Below, piece by piece: positions 9,644 to 18,224 of a stretch of 34,368 bases of DNA. Location: contig WUAI01000034.1 in assembly GCA_009827225.1 (NCBI GenBank), positions 1 through 34,368 of the forward strand. The letters run 5' to 3'. Source of the DNA: Flavobacteriaceae bacterium. GTDB lineage: Bacteria; Bacteroidota; Bacteroidia; Flavobacteriales; Flavobacteriaceae. Both the position numbers and the translations under genes were made by a program. Every line of letters begins with the position of its first letter. Within the stretch, counting starts at the first letter, position 1. The notes beneath the pieces are model-generated. The model saw nothing but the letters and a program-made list of their open reading frames with translations. It did no database searches and was not told the DNA's origin.

Positions 9644-10266
9644 AAGAAACCTATTTCGTCACCGGGATCTCCACTGATGTTGGAAAGACTGTAGTATCTG
9701 CCATCCTTACACAAGCCCTGGAGGCCGACTATTGGAAACCTGTTCAGGCCGGAGATCTCAATAATACGGATGGACATAAAGTGGCAAAATGGGTTACGAA
9801 TTCTAAGACGGTGATTCACAACAGCGCCTACAATTTAAATACTCCAATGAGTCCTCACGCTGCGGCAGACATCGATGAAATTCAGATTGAACTCAAGGGT
9901 TTGAAACGACCAAAAACCGATAAAAATCTGGTCATCGAAGGGGCAGGAGGTCTTCTTGTACCGTTAAACTCAAAAGACCTCATCATCGATTTAATTCAAC
10001 CTGAGGACAAAGTAATATTGGTTTCTAAAAATGAACTGGGGAGTATTAATCACACACTCCTAAGCATTGAGGCTTTAAAGTCGAGAAATCTTACCATAGC
10101 GGGCATTATTTTTAATGGTGAATCGGTACCAACCACAGAAAGTTTTATAGAAGAATATAGTGGCGTCCCGGTTTTGGGAAGGTTAGAAAAAGAACCCTTT
10201 ATCGATTCAAATGTAGTTAATGAGTATGCAGAAAGATTCAGAGAAAAGCTTACAGCACAGGGATAG
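9640..10266 (+). CDS. bioD: Dethiobiotin synthetase
   Basis: ATP-dependent carboxylation of DAPA that closes the ureido ring, giving dethiobiotin. 208 residues of the P-loop type: GISTDVGKTVVS (9-20) is the BioD-specific Walker A, followed by YWKPVQAGD (Lys/Gln at the substrate) and VIEGAGGLLVPLN (magnesium/ATP site). Its start overlaps the bioF stop by 4 bases. Its last 41-47 bases overlap the bioA start in another frame. Confidence 0.95.
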   Translation: MKETYFVTGISTDVGKTVVSAILTQALEADYWKPVQAGDLNNTDGHKVAKWVTNSKTVIHNSAYNLNTPMSPHAAADIDEIQIELKGLKRPKTDKNLVIEGAGGLLVPLNSKDLIIDLIQPEDKVILVSKNELGSINHTLLSIEALKSRNLTIAGIIFNGESVPTTESFIEEYSGVPVLGRLEKEPFIDSNVVNEYAERFREKLTAQG

Positions 10267-11509
10267 CAAACATATTTGGCATCCTCTCACGCAGCATCAA
10301 ACTGCAGATGCTCCCCTTCCCATTGTGAAGGCTAAGGATGCCTTGTTCTGGGATGACCAGGGGAAGGAGTATATCGACGGAATCGCTTCCTGGTACACGG
10401 CCATGTATGGTCATTGTAACGATGAGATCATTTCTGCTGTTTCTCAGCAAATGAGAGAACTCGATCAGGTTGTATTTACCGGGTTTACACATGAACCCGC
10501 TGTAAAGCTAGCTGAGAAACTTCTGGGAATTCTTCCAAAGAATCAATCGAAAATATTTTTTAATGATAACGGTTCCACTGCTGTGGAGGCAGGTATCAAA
10601 ATGGCACTTCAGTATCATCACAACCGTGGTGATAAACGAGATACTTTGATCGCTTTTGAACATGGATTCCATGGAGATACTTTTGGAGCCATGAGTGCAT
10701 CCGGCCTATCTGTTTATAATGGTCCTTTTGAAGATTTTTTTCTGAAGGTAGAGCGAATCCCTGCACCCGTGAATGACAATTGGCAAGGCGTACTGTTGAA
10801 ATTAAAGACTATCATTCAAGAAAATGATTGCGCTGCTTTCATATACGAACCCCTGGTACAGGGCGCTGCAGGGATGAAGTTTCACGACGCAGACAAATTG
10901 AATGAGATTGTTAAATTATGCCATGAAGAACAGATCATCAGCATTGCTGATGAAGTGATGACCGGTTTTGGTAAGACCGGGAAGCATTTTGCCTCTTTAT
11001 ATCTCGAGACTCAACCCGATATCATTTGTTTGAGTAAAGCCTTAACGGCAGGACTCGTTCCCATGAGTATCACTAGTTGTACTCAAGACATTTTTGATTC
11101 TTTTTTGGCTGATGACATCGGAAAAGCTTTTTTCCATGCGCACACCTATAGTGCGAATCCCATCGCTTGTGCAGCGGCTTCGACGGGAATCGATCTTCTG
11201 CTTTCCGAAGAAATTCAGTCTAATATCAGTAGAATAAATAGTAAGCATCGGGATTATATAAATCGGATCAAGGAAAATCCCAAAATTGAAGACATACGTT
11301 GCAAAGGAGTTATCCTGGCCATCGATTTAGCCATTGAAATGGATCGTTATGGTAACTTAAGAAATACACTTTACGATCATTTCATGACCCGCGGGGTCTT
11401 CCTGAGACCACTTGGAAATACCATTTATATTTTACCCCCTTATGTAATTACGGATAAACAACTTCAAAAAATATATGATTCGATTGATGAAGCGCTGGCA
11501 TTAGTGTAA
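10220..11509 (+). CDS. bioA: Adenosylmethionine--8-amino-7-oxononanoate aminotransferase (DAPA synthase)
   Basis: PLP class III aminotransferase turning KAPA into DAPA, in bacteria usually with S-adenosylmethionine as amino donor. About 429 residues: HIWHPLTQH (18-26) is the BioA N-terminal hallmark, SWYTAMYGH, FFNDNGSTAVEAGIKMAL (PLP phosphate site), HGFHGDTFGAMS, DEVMTGFGKTG (244-254, Asp to the PLP ring N) and the Schiff-base Lys in LSKALTAG (K273). The first possible starts are ATG 10220 or 10226, both inside bioD; no start exists between the bioD stop and the HIWHP motif, so a long overlap is real. The stop TAA forms part of a promoter box for the next gene. Confidence 0.95.
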   Translation: MSMQKDSEKSLQHRDSKHIWHPLTQHQTADAPLPIVKAKDALFWDDQGKEYIDGIASWYTAMYGHCNDEIISAVSQQMRELDQVVFTGFTHEPAVKLAEKLLGILPKNQSKIFFNDNGSTAVEAGIKMALQYHHNRGDKRDTLIAFEHGFHGDTFGAMSASGLSVYNGPFEDFFLKVERIPAPVNDNWQGVLLKLKTIIQENDCAAFIYEPLVQGAAGMKFHDADKLNEIVKLCHEEQIISIADEVMTGFGKTGKHFASLYLETQPDIICLSKALTAGLVPMSITSCTQDIFDSFLADDIGKAFFHAHTYSANPIACAAASTGIDLLLSEEIQSNISRINSKHRDYINRIKENPKIEDIRCKGVILAIDLAIEMDRYGNLRNTLYDHFMTRGVFLRPLGNTIYILPPYVITDKQLQKIYDSIDEALALV

Positions 11510-11514
11510 ATTTG
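11484..11514 (+). promoter_or_regulatory. Promoter for the ketoacyl synthase gene, embedded in the bioA end
   Basis: TTG at 11484-11486, 20 bases, then TAAATTTG at 11507-11514; the TAA of this box is the bioA stop codon. It matches the Bacteroidota consensus in both elements. Because the box covers the TTG at 11512, the following gene must start downstream, at TTG 11533. Confidence 0.5.
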
Positions 11515-11532
11515 CGCCCAAACCATTCATTC

Positions 11533-12699
11533 TTGTCACAACCTATTTCTATAAGCGCAATTGCATCGGTATCTTCCTTGGGGATGACCTCTGAAGAAGT
11601 TTGGAATTCGTATCTAAATGGCACCCCGAGTTTTGAGAAGAAATCTCTCAACAATCAAGATTTTCAGGTTGCTGCGATATCTGAGAACGTTGAAACCCAA
11701 CTGAAGAAATTGATAGATTCCAACTCTTCCTATCGCAAATTGGATCGGTCGGTATTACTGGGAATCCTGGCTGCCAGAAATGTGGTAAAAGGATCGGAAG
11801 TATCCAGAGAACGAATGGGAGTGAATATTGGATCTTCAAGAGGGGCAACTCATTTGTTTGAAGAATTTCATGAACAATTCAGTAAAGAAAACAGGGTTTC
11901 GGCATTTACCTCTCCCACCACTACACTTGGAAATCTGTCGTCGTGGATCGCACAGGATCTCAAAGCAGATGGATTCCGGATGGAACATTCGGTTACCTGT
12001 TCGACGGCATTGCATGCCATGGTAAATGGTGTGGCATGGCTTAGATCGGGAATGGCCGATTCTTTCCTCGCCGGAGGAAGTGAAGCACCACTTACCGGGT
12101 TCACGATGGCTCAAATGGATGCCTTGAAACTCTATTCGAAACTAGATAGCTCTTTTCCATGTGAATCGATGCGTTTTGATAAGGACAAAAACACAATGAT
12201 TTTGGGAGAAGGTGCTTCCATTGCTTTGATGGAGAGAGGGGTACATTCACAGTCTCAGGCAATCGTTCGTGGTGTTGGTTTTGCTTCAGAACAGTTGCAG
12301 CATAACAGTTCCATTTCAGAAAATGCCGATTGTTTTCAGCAATCTATGAAACTTGCTTTAAAGGATGCTCAGTTGGATTCGGTAGATGTTGTTGTGCTTC
12401 ATGCTCCAGGGACCATCAAAGGTGACCTGGCCGAAAAAAATGCTATCGATCTTGTGTTTAATGAATCCTCTCCATTACTTACTTCCAATAAATGGTTGAT
12501 GGGCCATACACTCGGGGCTTCAGGAATGATGAGTCTGGAAATGGGGGTATTAATGTTGAAAAATCAGCATTTTATTTCCAATAAATTTTATGAAAACACC
12601 AACCAAACAAGACCCATAAATAATGTAATGATCAACGCTGTGGGATTTGGTGGAAACGCTGTTAGTATAATTATTTCAAAACCTTCCTTCGACCACTAA
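11533..12699 (+). CDS. Beta-ketoacyl-ACP synthase of the FabB/FabF type in the biotin locus
   Basis: Thiolase-fold condensing enzyme of about 388 residues from the TTG start ([17 protein letters not shown]). The catalytic triad is intact: Cys in [13 protein letters not shown], His in [12 protein letters not shown] (the H-x-x-GT-x-x-GD motif), and His in [12 protein letters not shown]. Counted from the frame opening at 11512 these are C163, H297 and H332, almost the spacing of E. coli FabB. It is therefore a real decarboxylating condensing enzyme, not a chain-length factor. Its place between bioA and bioB, with bioC, bioH, bioG and bioZ absent from view, suggests a part in making the pimeloyl-ACP used by BioF; that is inference. 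Start: the frame opens at 11512 inside a promoter box, so TTG 11533 is preferred. Confidence 0.85.
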   Translation: MSQPISISAIASVSSLGMTSEEVWNSYLNGTPSFEKKSLNNQDFQVAAISENVETQLKKLIDSNSSYRKLDRSVLLGILAARNVVKGSEVSRERMGVNIGSSRGATHLFEEFHEQFSKENRVSAFTSPTTTLGNLSSWIAQDLKADGFRMEHSVTCSTALHAMVNGVAWLRSGMADSFLAGGSEAPLTGFTMAQMDALKLYSKLDSSFPCESMRFDKDKNTMILGEGASIALMERGVHSQSQAIVRGVGFASEQLQHNSSISENADCFQQSMKLALKDAQLDSVDVVVLHAPGTIKGDLAEKNAIDLVFNESSPLLTSNKWLMGHTLGASGMMSLEMGVLMLKNQHFISNKFYENTNQTRPINNVMINAVGFGGNAVSIIISKPSFDH

Positions 12700-12706
12700 T
12701 TTTATC

Positions 12707-12714
12707 TATTTTTG
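12707..12714 (+). promoter_or_regulatory. -7 box adjoining the bioB start codon
   Basis: TATTTTTG, an exact TAnnTTTG match, begins 13 bases before the bioB ATG, within the 20-base gap after the ketoacyl synthase stop. This is nearly the arrangement seen at bioF (same 8-mer, 12 bases). A well-spaced -33 TTG is not seen, so support rests on the box alone. Confidence 0.4.
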
Positions 12715-12719
12715 AATCT

Positions 12720-13814
12720 ATGAGCGAAATAAAATACGATTGGACCAAAGACGAAATTATTGCTATTTACCGCAAACCTATGATGGAACTGCTTTACGAA
12801 GCAGCCAGCGTTCATAGAGAATATCACAACCCGAACGTAGTTCAGGTATCCACATTACTTTCGATTAAAACAGGGGGTTGTCCTGAGGATTGTGGTTATT
12901 GTCCACAGGCCGCACGATATCATACCGATATTGAAGGCAATGACCTTATGACGGTTCAGCACGTAAAAGCTCAGGCACTTCGGGCCAAAGCTTCTGGAAG
13001 CTCACGGGTATGCATGGGTGCAGCATGGAGAAATGTTAAAGATGGGGAAGAATTCGACCAGGTTTTAGAAATGGTAAGGACCATCAACAAACTGGATATG
13101 GAGGTTTGTTGTACGCTTGGGATGATCACTGAAAATCAGGCGAAGCGACTCGCGGAAGCAGGACTGTATGCCTACAATCATAATTTGGATACCAGCGAAG
13201 ACTACTACAAAGATGTAATTTCGACTCGTGCTTACCAGGACAGATTGGATACCATAGGCAATGTTCGGAAAACCAATGTCACCGTTTGTAGTGGTGGAAT
13301 TATTGGAATGGGAGAAAAACTGGAAGATCGAGCCGGGATGTTGGTTGCCTTGGCTTCTTTAAATCCTCAGCCGGAATCGGTTCCCATCAATGCACTTGTG
13401 GCTGTGGAAGGGACACCAATGGAAGATATTGAGCCCATTTCTATTTGGGAAATGATCCGAATGGTGGCTACCACTCGAATTGTGATGCCGATGACCCAGG
13501 TCCGACTATCAGCAGGACGAACACAAATGAGCAGGGAAGGTCAAGCGATGTGTTTCTTCGCCGGAGCCAATTCGATTTTTGCAGGAGATAAACTCCTTAC
13601 CACTCCAAATCCCGATGTGAATGAAGACATGGAAATGTTTGATTTATTGGGATTAATACCTCAAAAACCTTTCTTAAAAAAGGATCAGCCTCAAACCGTG
13701 GAGGCAGAAGATTCTCAATTCGAGTCACTGGGCGAAAAACCAAAATGGACACGCCCGGGGCATAGCATTGAAAGGAATGAAACGGCTAAATCTAAATCCT
13801 CGGTCGACCATTAG
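12720..13814 (+). CDS. bioB: Biotin synthase
   Basis: Radical SAM enzyme inserting sulphur into dethiobiotin. 364 residues. The [4Fe-4S] ligands are in [13 protein letters not shown] (C54, C58, C61). Ligands for the sacrificial [2Fe-2S] cluster are also present: C98 in [10 protein letters not shown]131 in EVCCTLGM, C190 in [13 protein letters not shown], and the Arg of [16 protein letters not shown] is the substrate-binding segment. The C-terminus (after about 330) runs on as a charged tail ([17 protein letters not shown]...), slightly longer than the E. coli enzyme (346). Last gene of the biotin locus, with its own candidate promoter. Confidence 0.97.
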   Translation: MSEIKYDWTKDEIIAIYRKPMMELLYEAASVHREYHNPNVVQVSTLLSIKTGGCPEDCGYCPQAARYHTDIEGNDLMTVQHVKAQALRAKASGSSRVCMGAAWRNVKDGEEFDQVLEMVRTINKLDMEVCCTLGMITENQAKRLAEAGLYAYNHNLDTSEDYYKDVISTRAYQDRLDTIGNVRKTNVTVCSGGIIGMGEKLEDRAGMLVALASLNPQPESVPINALVAVEGTPMEDIEPISIWEMIRMVATTRIVMPMTQVRLSAGRTQMSREGQAMCFFAGANSIFAGDKLLTTPNPDVNEDMEMFDLLGLIPQKPFLKKDQPQTVEAEDSQFESLGEKPKWTRPGHSIERNETAKSKSSVDH

Positions 13815-13902
13815 AGTATACTAGCCAGACAATTTTTCATCTCATAGTTGCGTTTTTAAGGACCAGCCAAAAGATTAATCTAAACTTAAAAACCTATCAA
13901 TT

Positions 13903-14535
13903 ATGAGAAGATTGTTCTTTTTGGCGGCAGCTTGCACTTTCTTATTTAGCTGTTCCAACGACGATAACGGAAACAATAACGATTGCTCCAAACCTGAGAA
14001 TATCAGTATAGAGCAAGTAAATAGTATGTCGGCATTTTTCCGCTGGGAAACCGGTGGTGAGTCCGCTTTCGAATTTGAATACGGTGCTACAGGGTTCTCC
14101 CTGGGAACCGGCACTATTGTACAAACCTCTCAAACCGAATTCCTGATAGACGGGCTCGATCCGGTCACTTCCTATGAGATCTTTTTACGATCGAATTGCG
14201 GAAGTGATGGTTTCAGCGATTACATTTCAGCGCAGTTTATCACCCTGGAGAATATAGAATTGTGTAGTACGCCTACCAATCTGGAATTGGTATCGGTTTC
14301 AGCCACCACGGCCGAGCTTACCTGGGATGAGAATAATGAAACGGAATGGGAGATCGAATATGGTCCTCAGGGATTTGTTCCGGGAACGGGTACCACCATT
14401 CCAACTACAGAAAGCAACTATGAGATTCAGAACCTTACTCCTTCCAATACCTATGAGATTTATGTGAGGGCAAACTGCGGAGCGGACGGTTACAGTGAGT
14501 ACAGCGATCAGCTCGTGGTTACTACTGATGCTTAG
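13903..14535 (+). CDS. Lipoprotein with two fibronectin type III-like domains
   Basis: 210 residues. Signal peptide MRRLFFLAAACTFLFSC with lipobox LFSC (Cys 17), then SNDDNGNNND, an acidic linker like the Bacteroidota surface-lipoprotein export signal. Two homologous repeats follow, about 34-118 and 119-208: each has W-(E/D)-x(4-8)-E-(F/W)-E-(F/I)-EYG-x(2)-GF-x-(L/P)-GTGT and ends SYEI-(F/Y)-(L/V)-R-(S/A)-NCG-x-DG-(F/Y)-S-(D/E)-Y. These are Fn3-like adhesive modules. They are close copies, pointing to an internal duplication. Likely displayed on the cell surface; ligand unknown. A terminator follows. Confidence 0.8.
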   Translation: MRRLFFLAAACTFLFSCSNDDNGNNNDCSKPENISIEQVNSMSAFFRWETGGESAFEFEYGATGFSLGTGTIVQTSQTEFLIDGLDPVTSYEIFLRSNCGSDGFSDYISAQFITLENIELCSTPTNLELVSVSATTAELTWDENNETEWEIEYGPQGFVPGTGTTIPTTESNYEIQNLTPSNTYEIYVRANCGADGYSEYSDQLVVTTDA

Positions 14536-14557
14536 AGTTGTATGACATAAATTAGAG

Positions 14558-14580
14558 AGCCGGATTCGTCCGGCTTTCTT
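14558..14580 (+). terminator. Intrinsic terminator after the Fn3 lipoprotein
   Basis: Perfect 7-base stem AGCCGGA (14558-14564) / TCCGGCT (14569-14575) with a TTCG tetraloop, followed by TTCTTTATTT, 23 bases after the stop codon. Confidence 0.85.
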
Positions 14581-14630
14581 TATTTATCATGATAATTCAA
14601 AGTTTTGTAATTTTAGCAATTATTTTTTGA

Positions 14631-15494
14631 ATGCAATTAGAGAAGATAGATAAGGTTGAAACGCTCACCAAGCAGGAATTTCTGAAGAATTACTTTAAAC
14701 CTCAGAAGCCGGTGATCATAGAGCATTTTGTAGATGATTGGCCTGCGATAGAGAAATGGAACCTGGATTATATGGCGGAAGTTGGAGGTGATCGCATTGT
14801 TCCTTTGTACGATGATCGTCCGGTACGCCATGATGAAGGATTCAACCAGGCACATGCCGAAATGAAAATGCGGGATTATATCGACCTGCTGAAAAAGGAG
14901 CCCACCCGATACCGTATCTTTTTATGGAATATTTTGAAGGAGATCCCAGAATTGCAAAAGGATTTTTCCTATCCCGATTTTGGTTTAAAACTGATGAAAG
15001 GATTGCCTATGTTGTTCTTTGGGGGAGAAGACAGCTATACCTTCATGCATTACGACATCGATCTTGCTAATATCTTTCATTTTCATTTTCATGGAAAAAA
15101 GGAAGTCATTTTATTCGATCAGTCTCAGAACGATTACCTCTACAAGATCCCTCATTCCCTGATCGTAAGAGAAGATATCGATTTTGATAATCCGGACTAC
15201 GAGAAGTGGCCGGCTTTAAAACAGGCCAAAGGGTACATCGGGCAATTGGAGCACGGAAATGTACTTTACATGCCGGAAGGATACTGGCATTATATGCACT
15301 ACCTAACTCCGGGCTTCTCCATGAGTTTGCGTGCCATCGCCAGAAACCCTAAGAATTTAGGAAAAGCAGTTTACAATGTCTTCGTCATGCGTCATTTTGA
15401 TAACCTGATGCGGCGATGGAAAGGCCAGGCCTGGATCGATGCGAAGAATGAAAAGGCGATCATCAAAACGCACGAAAAACTAGGGATAGACTAG
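14631..15494 (+). CDS. Cupin-like / JmjC-type Fe(II)-dependent dioxygenase family protein
   Basis: 287-residue cytoplasmic protein of the cupin-8/JmjC family, 2-oxoglutarate-dependent hydroxylases that act on proteins or small molecules. Visible: KPVIIEHFVDDWPAIEKW near the N-terminus (the usual opening of the family), the metal ligands H140-x-D142 in FMHYDID, and a distal His in MPEGYWHYMHYL (H220, possibly H223). FHFHGKKEVILFDQ follows the HxD motif as expected, with the Lys available for 2-oxoglutarate. The substrate is unknown. A box TAATTTTA at 14608-14615 could be its -7 element. Its stop is one base from the stop of the converging gene at 15496. Confidence 0.85.
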   Translation: MQLEKIDKVETLTKQEFLKNYFKPQKPVIIEHFVDDWPAIEKWNLDYMAEVGGDRIVPLYDDRPVRHDEGFNQAHAEMKMRDYIDLLKKEPTRYRIFLWNILKEIPELQKDFSYPDFGLKLMKGLPMLFFGGEDSYTFMHYDIDLANIFHFHFHGKKEVILFDQSQNDYLYKIPHSLIVREDIDFDNPDYEKWPALKQAKGYIGQLEHGNVLYMPEGYWHYMHYLTPGFSMSLRAIARNPKNLGKAVYNVFVMRHFDNLMRRWKGQAWIDAKNEKAIIKTHEKLGID

Positions 15495-15495
15495 T

Positions 15496-16596
15496 TTACT
15501 CCTTTATAAATTTCATTGTTTTCTCAGACACTTCTGCAGTGATATTCAGAAAATATAGTCCCTGTGTCAAATTCGAAATATCGATTCCTTCGGAAGCATA
15601 GTATCCGGAAGACAATAATTGACCTCTCATAGTTAGAATATTGTATTGAAGTGTCTCTTTGGTTTTACCAATAAGGTACAATATATCCCCTGAAGGATTA
15701 GGGAATAATGCCATCTCCAGTTCGTTAATTTCGCCCTGGTTCAAATTCGGGTCTTCATACACCATGATGACATCAAAATTGTTGTTGAAGAATAGTCGGT
15801 TGCCATCCCTGGCAAATGCTATGACTCCCCCGTCCAGGTTTTCGAGTATGATTTCTTCTGATAAAGGAAAGTTTGTATCATTTAGGTTAAGGCGAAAAAT
15901 TCGATTGTCTCCTTCAACCCCGAAGTACGAGTAACTGCCAGCCAAAAGTGAGGATTGAACGGTTCCAAATGACATCGTACAGATTAATTCAGGTGTCGGA
16001 TTTGAATCATTCAAATCTATTTTAAGTACCTCGGAAGGATCCGAACTATTTATTGGTCGACTGCTGTAATAAAGTATGTTATTATAAAACAAGGGGGATC
16101 GTATGCTTTCATCTGGTGATTCATATTCGAGTTGGAAGGAACTGCCACCAATATCCAGATCCATGCTGTAAAGCACCCCGTTAACTCCAAGATTAGTTCC
16201 TGAAACGTAAAGTTTTCCTTCATGAATTATCATCCCATCTACGACTCCAAAATTTGAAATGAACTCCTTGGTAACTGGTAATGGATCATCCAGATCCAAT
16301 TTGTAAACCCCGAATCCCAAAGTGCCTACATACATATCATTACCAGTAGGGTCATACACCATCTTCCATGGGCCTTGGCCTGAACCAAAATCTTCTGAAA
16401 CCAGGGTAACATTGTTGGGATCATCCAGGGGTACTTTTGAAAGTGACCCAGCATTCCAGGAACCTCCGTATAGTTCATCATTTATAATTTGAATGGTTAC
16501 TGTTCCTCCGGTTGCGAGGGCTTCGGTAAAAACGGTTTGGGCATTGATGGAAACAAAGATGCCCAAACTAAGAAGGAATGCGATAAGATTTTTCAT
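15496..16596 (-). CDS. T9SS-exported beta-propeller-like protein (tandem copy 2)
   Basis: 366 residues. Signal peptide MKNLIAFLLSLGIFVSINA followed by Q at the mature N-terminus. The body carries repeated units such as LSKVPLDDPNN, YKLDLDDPLP, LKIDLNDSNPTPE and FRLNLNDTNFP, spaced about 45-60 residues, like blades of a beta-propeller. The last 75 residues form a type A T9SS sorting domain: LFPNPSGDILYL, the YNILTMRGQ strand, GIDISNLTQGLYFLNI and the ending KTMKFIKE. It should be exported through the outer membrane by the T9SS and released or anchored. Function unknown. It lies 12 bases after its paralogue and has the same plan. Confidence 0.85.
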   Translation of the reverse strand: MKNLIAFLLSLGIFVSINAQTVFTEALATGGTVTIQIINDELYGGSWNAGSLSKVPLDDPNNVTLVSEDFGSGQGPWKMVYDPTGNDMYVGTLGFGVYKLDLDDPLPVTKEFISNFGVVDGMIIHEGKLYVSGTNLGVNGVLYSMDLDIGGSSFQLEYESPDESIRSPLFYNNILYYSSRPINSSDPSEVLKIDLNDSNPTPELICTMSFGTVQSSLLAGSYSYFGVEGDNRIFRLNLNDTNFPLSEEIILENLDGGVIAFARDGNRLFFNNNFDVIMVYEDPNLNQGEINELEMALFPNPSGDILYLIGKTKETLQYNILTMRGQLLSSGYYASEGIDISNLTQGLYFLNITAEVSEKTMKFIKE

Positions 16597-16608
16597 AGAA
16601 TTTAAGGT

Positions 16609-17706
16609 TTACTTCTTTACAAATTTCAAAGTTTGTTCAGACTTGTCCGACTGGATTTTGAGAAAATACATTCCTGTGGTGAGATTTGAAATGTCGATTC
16701 CTTCTTCGGAATAAATCAAACTCAGCACCTTTTGCCCCTGAATATTAAAAATGGCATAATCGAGGGGAGTATCGATCGAAGTTTCAATGAATAATTTATC
16801 GGAAGCAGGATTAGGGTATATTATACTTTGGTAAGAGTTTATGTCTTCAGTCCCTAAAGTCGTATCATCAAATGTTATGATTGTTTGATCATTAATAGTA
16901 GCATAAAAGGTATTATTCCAATCGGAAATCGAATAGGTTCCAGCCCCAAATCCTTCCACCACAAGTTGAGGTGTCGCCGGAAAAGTAGAATTGAGATCTA
17001 CCCGATAAATCTTGTCGACAACATCCAATCCAATATAGAGCTGTTCTCCAACTACGTGTAAATCCAGTGCAAAGTTGTCGAGGGGCTCAGCAACTGTCAC
17101 TAACGGACTGGAGGAGCTTGACAAATCGAATTTAATAATAAGTCTATCCGCTACAGGATCTGAGGGATCAAGTCTTCCTACGTAGTACAACTCATTATTG
17201 TGAACTTCGATCTCATCCATTTCGACGGGAACTGTTCTTACAATTCCCAATGAGCTTGGGCCAATATTTAAATCAATGCTATGAAGAACGCCTTCTGTTG
17301 AGTTACTTTCAGAAATGTACAGCGTGTCCCCATCCACTGTTAACATAGTTGCGCCCAGAGGAACCTGGACATATTGAGTTGCTATTATCGGGAAGGGATC
17401 ATCTAAATTTACTTCATAGATAAAAGGCACTCCAGCCACTCGCAGGAATATGCGATTGCTGGCGGGATGATAATCCATATTCAATATTTCGTTCGGTACG
17501 GTTGCCACTAGCTCAGGTGTAGGAGTAGCACTGTTCAAATCGATACGGGTAACTTCAGCGGTAAGGAATGTCCCGACGTATAAATAATTGTCTATAGTCT
17601 TTAAAGGAAATGGAATTTCTCCCACATAGGTATCGGTAAATAGCGTTTGGGTGTAGGCACCCGATGCAAGTAATAGCAGCAACAAATACAAGTAGATTTT
17701 TTTCAT
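16609..17706 (-). CDS. T9SS-exported beta-propeller-like protein (tandem copy 1)
   Basis: 365 residues, paralogue of the following gene. Signal peptide MKKIYLYLLLLLLASGAYT, mature start near QTLFTDT. Repeats of the type TRIDLNSATPTPELV, YEVNLDDPFP, HSIDLNIGPSS and YRVDLNSTFPATPQLV suggest a six- or seven-blade propeller. The C-terminal sorting tail is IYPNPASDKLFIE, YAIFNIQGQKVLS, GIDISNLTTGMYFLKI and TLKFVKK. It begins one base after the recX stop, so it is probably on the recX transcript. Ligand or enzymatic role not recognised. Confidence 0.85.
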   Translation of the reverse strand: MKKIYLYLLLLLLASGAYTQTLFTDTYVGEIPFPLKTIDNYLYVGTFLTAEVTRIDLNSATPTPELVATVPNEILNMDYHPASNRIFLRVAGVPFIYEVNLDDPFPIIATQYVQVPLGATMLTVDGDTLYISESNSTEGVLHSIDLNIGPSSLGIVRTVPVEMDEIEVHNNELYYVGRLDPSDPVADRLIIKFDLSSSSSPLVTVAEPLDNFALDLHVVGEQLYIGLDVVDKIYRVDLNSTFPATPQLVVEGFGAGTYSISDWNNTFYATINDQTIITFDDTTLGTEDINSYQSIIYPNPASDKLFIETSIDTPLDYAIFNIQGQKVLSLIYSEEGIDISNLTTGMYFLKIQSDKSEQTLKFVKK

Positions 17707-17707
17707 A

Positions 17708-18187
17708 TCAATTCTTTATAAGTTCGTTTAATTTGTCAAAGATGAGGTTGTATTCCCATCCACGATATAGCAGATAATCCGCAAATTTCTTTTTTTTCTT
17801 CGGAAGGTTCGACTCATTTTCTAATTGCGCCCAACGCTTTTCAGCTAAGTTATGAAAAGACTCGAAATAGTCTTGTTCCGAAATTTCTTTTAATGCTAAT
17901 TTGACATTAAAAGCGGAAATATCCCTCAGCTTTAGTTCGCGAACGATACGATTCTTGCCCCAGTGTTTGGTTCGAAACTTACCTCTGGCAAAGGCTTTGG
18001 CAAAACGAGTTTCGTTAAGGTAATTATGTTGGATGAGATGGTGTATGATAAGATCTATCGCATCTGGAATCATGCGCATTTCCTTCAGCTTTCGGTTTAC
18101 TTCTTTGTGGCAACGTTCCTGGTAGGCACAATAGCGTTCCAGGCGGGATTTGGCTTCATCGACCGTATATGTCTTGTGTTTTTTCAG
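17708..18187 (-). CDS. recX: RecX-family regulatory protein (probable CTG start)
   Basis: RecX binds RecA filaments and limits recombinase activity. The conserved region begins KKHKTYTVDEAKSRLERYCAYQER and continues with three-helix RecX repeats, IHHLIQHNYLNETRFAKAFARGKF and HWGKNRIVRELKLRDIS, ending near RGWEYNLIFDKLNELIKN. The frame is open further upstream to a TTG at 18283, but that runs through the perfect terminator at 18225-18258. There is no ATG, GTG or TTG between the terminator and the domain. CTG at 18187 gives a 159-residue protein of family-typical length and lies 12 bases after a TATTTTTC box. Alternatives are the TTG at 18283 or an upstream frame error. Domain call firm; start uncertain. 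Confidence 0.85.
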   Translation of the reverse strand: MKKHKTYTVDEAKSRLERYCAYQERCHKEVNRKLKEMRMIPDAIDLIIHHLIQHNYLNETRFAKAFARGKFRTKHWGKNRIVRELKLRDISAFNVKLALKEISEQDYFESFHNLAEKRWAQLENESNLPKKKKKFADYLLYRGWEYNLIFDKLNELIKN

Positions 18188-18191
18188 AAGT

Positions 18192-18199
18192 GAAAAATA
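18192..18199 (-). promoter_or_regulatory. Candidate -7 box before the recX CTG
   Basis: On the minus strand TATTTTTC (one mismatch to TAnnTTTG) begins 12 bases before CTG 18187, the same geometry as at bioF, mutY and the 2.5-kb membrane gene. No -33 element identified; weak on its own. Confidence 0.25.
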
Positions 18200-18224
18200 G
18201 TCAGAAAATTTCAGAATAAGGCAT

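Noticed and set aside
18185-18224. prfB-like programmed +1 frameshift in recX (ATG CCT ... TTC TGA C joining the RecX frame)
   Set aside because: The stop context TGAC resembles prfB, but the slip codon would be TTC instead of CTT and there is no stimulatory Shine-Dalgarno-like sequence. A CTG start is simpler.
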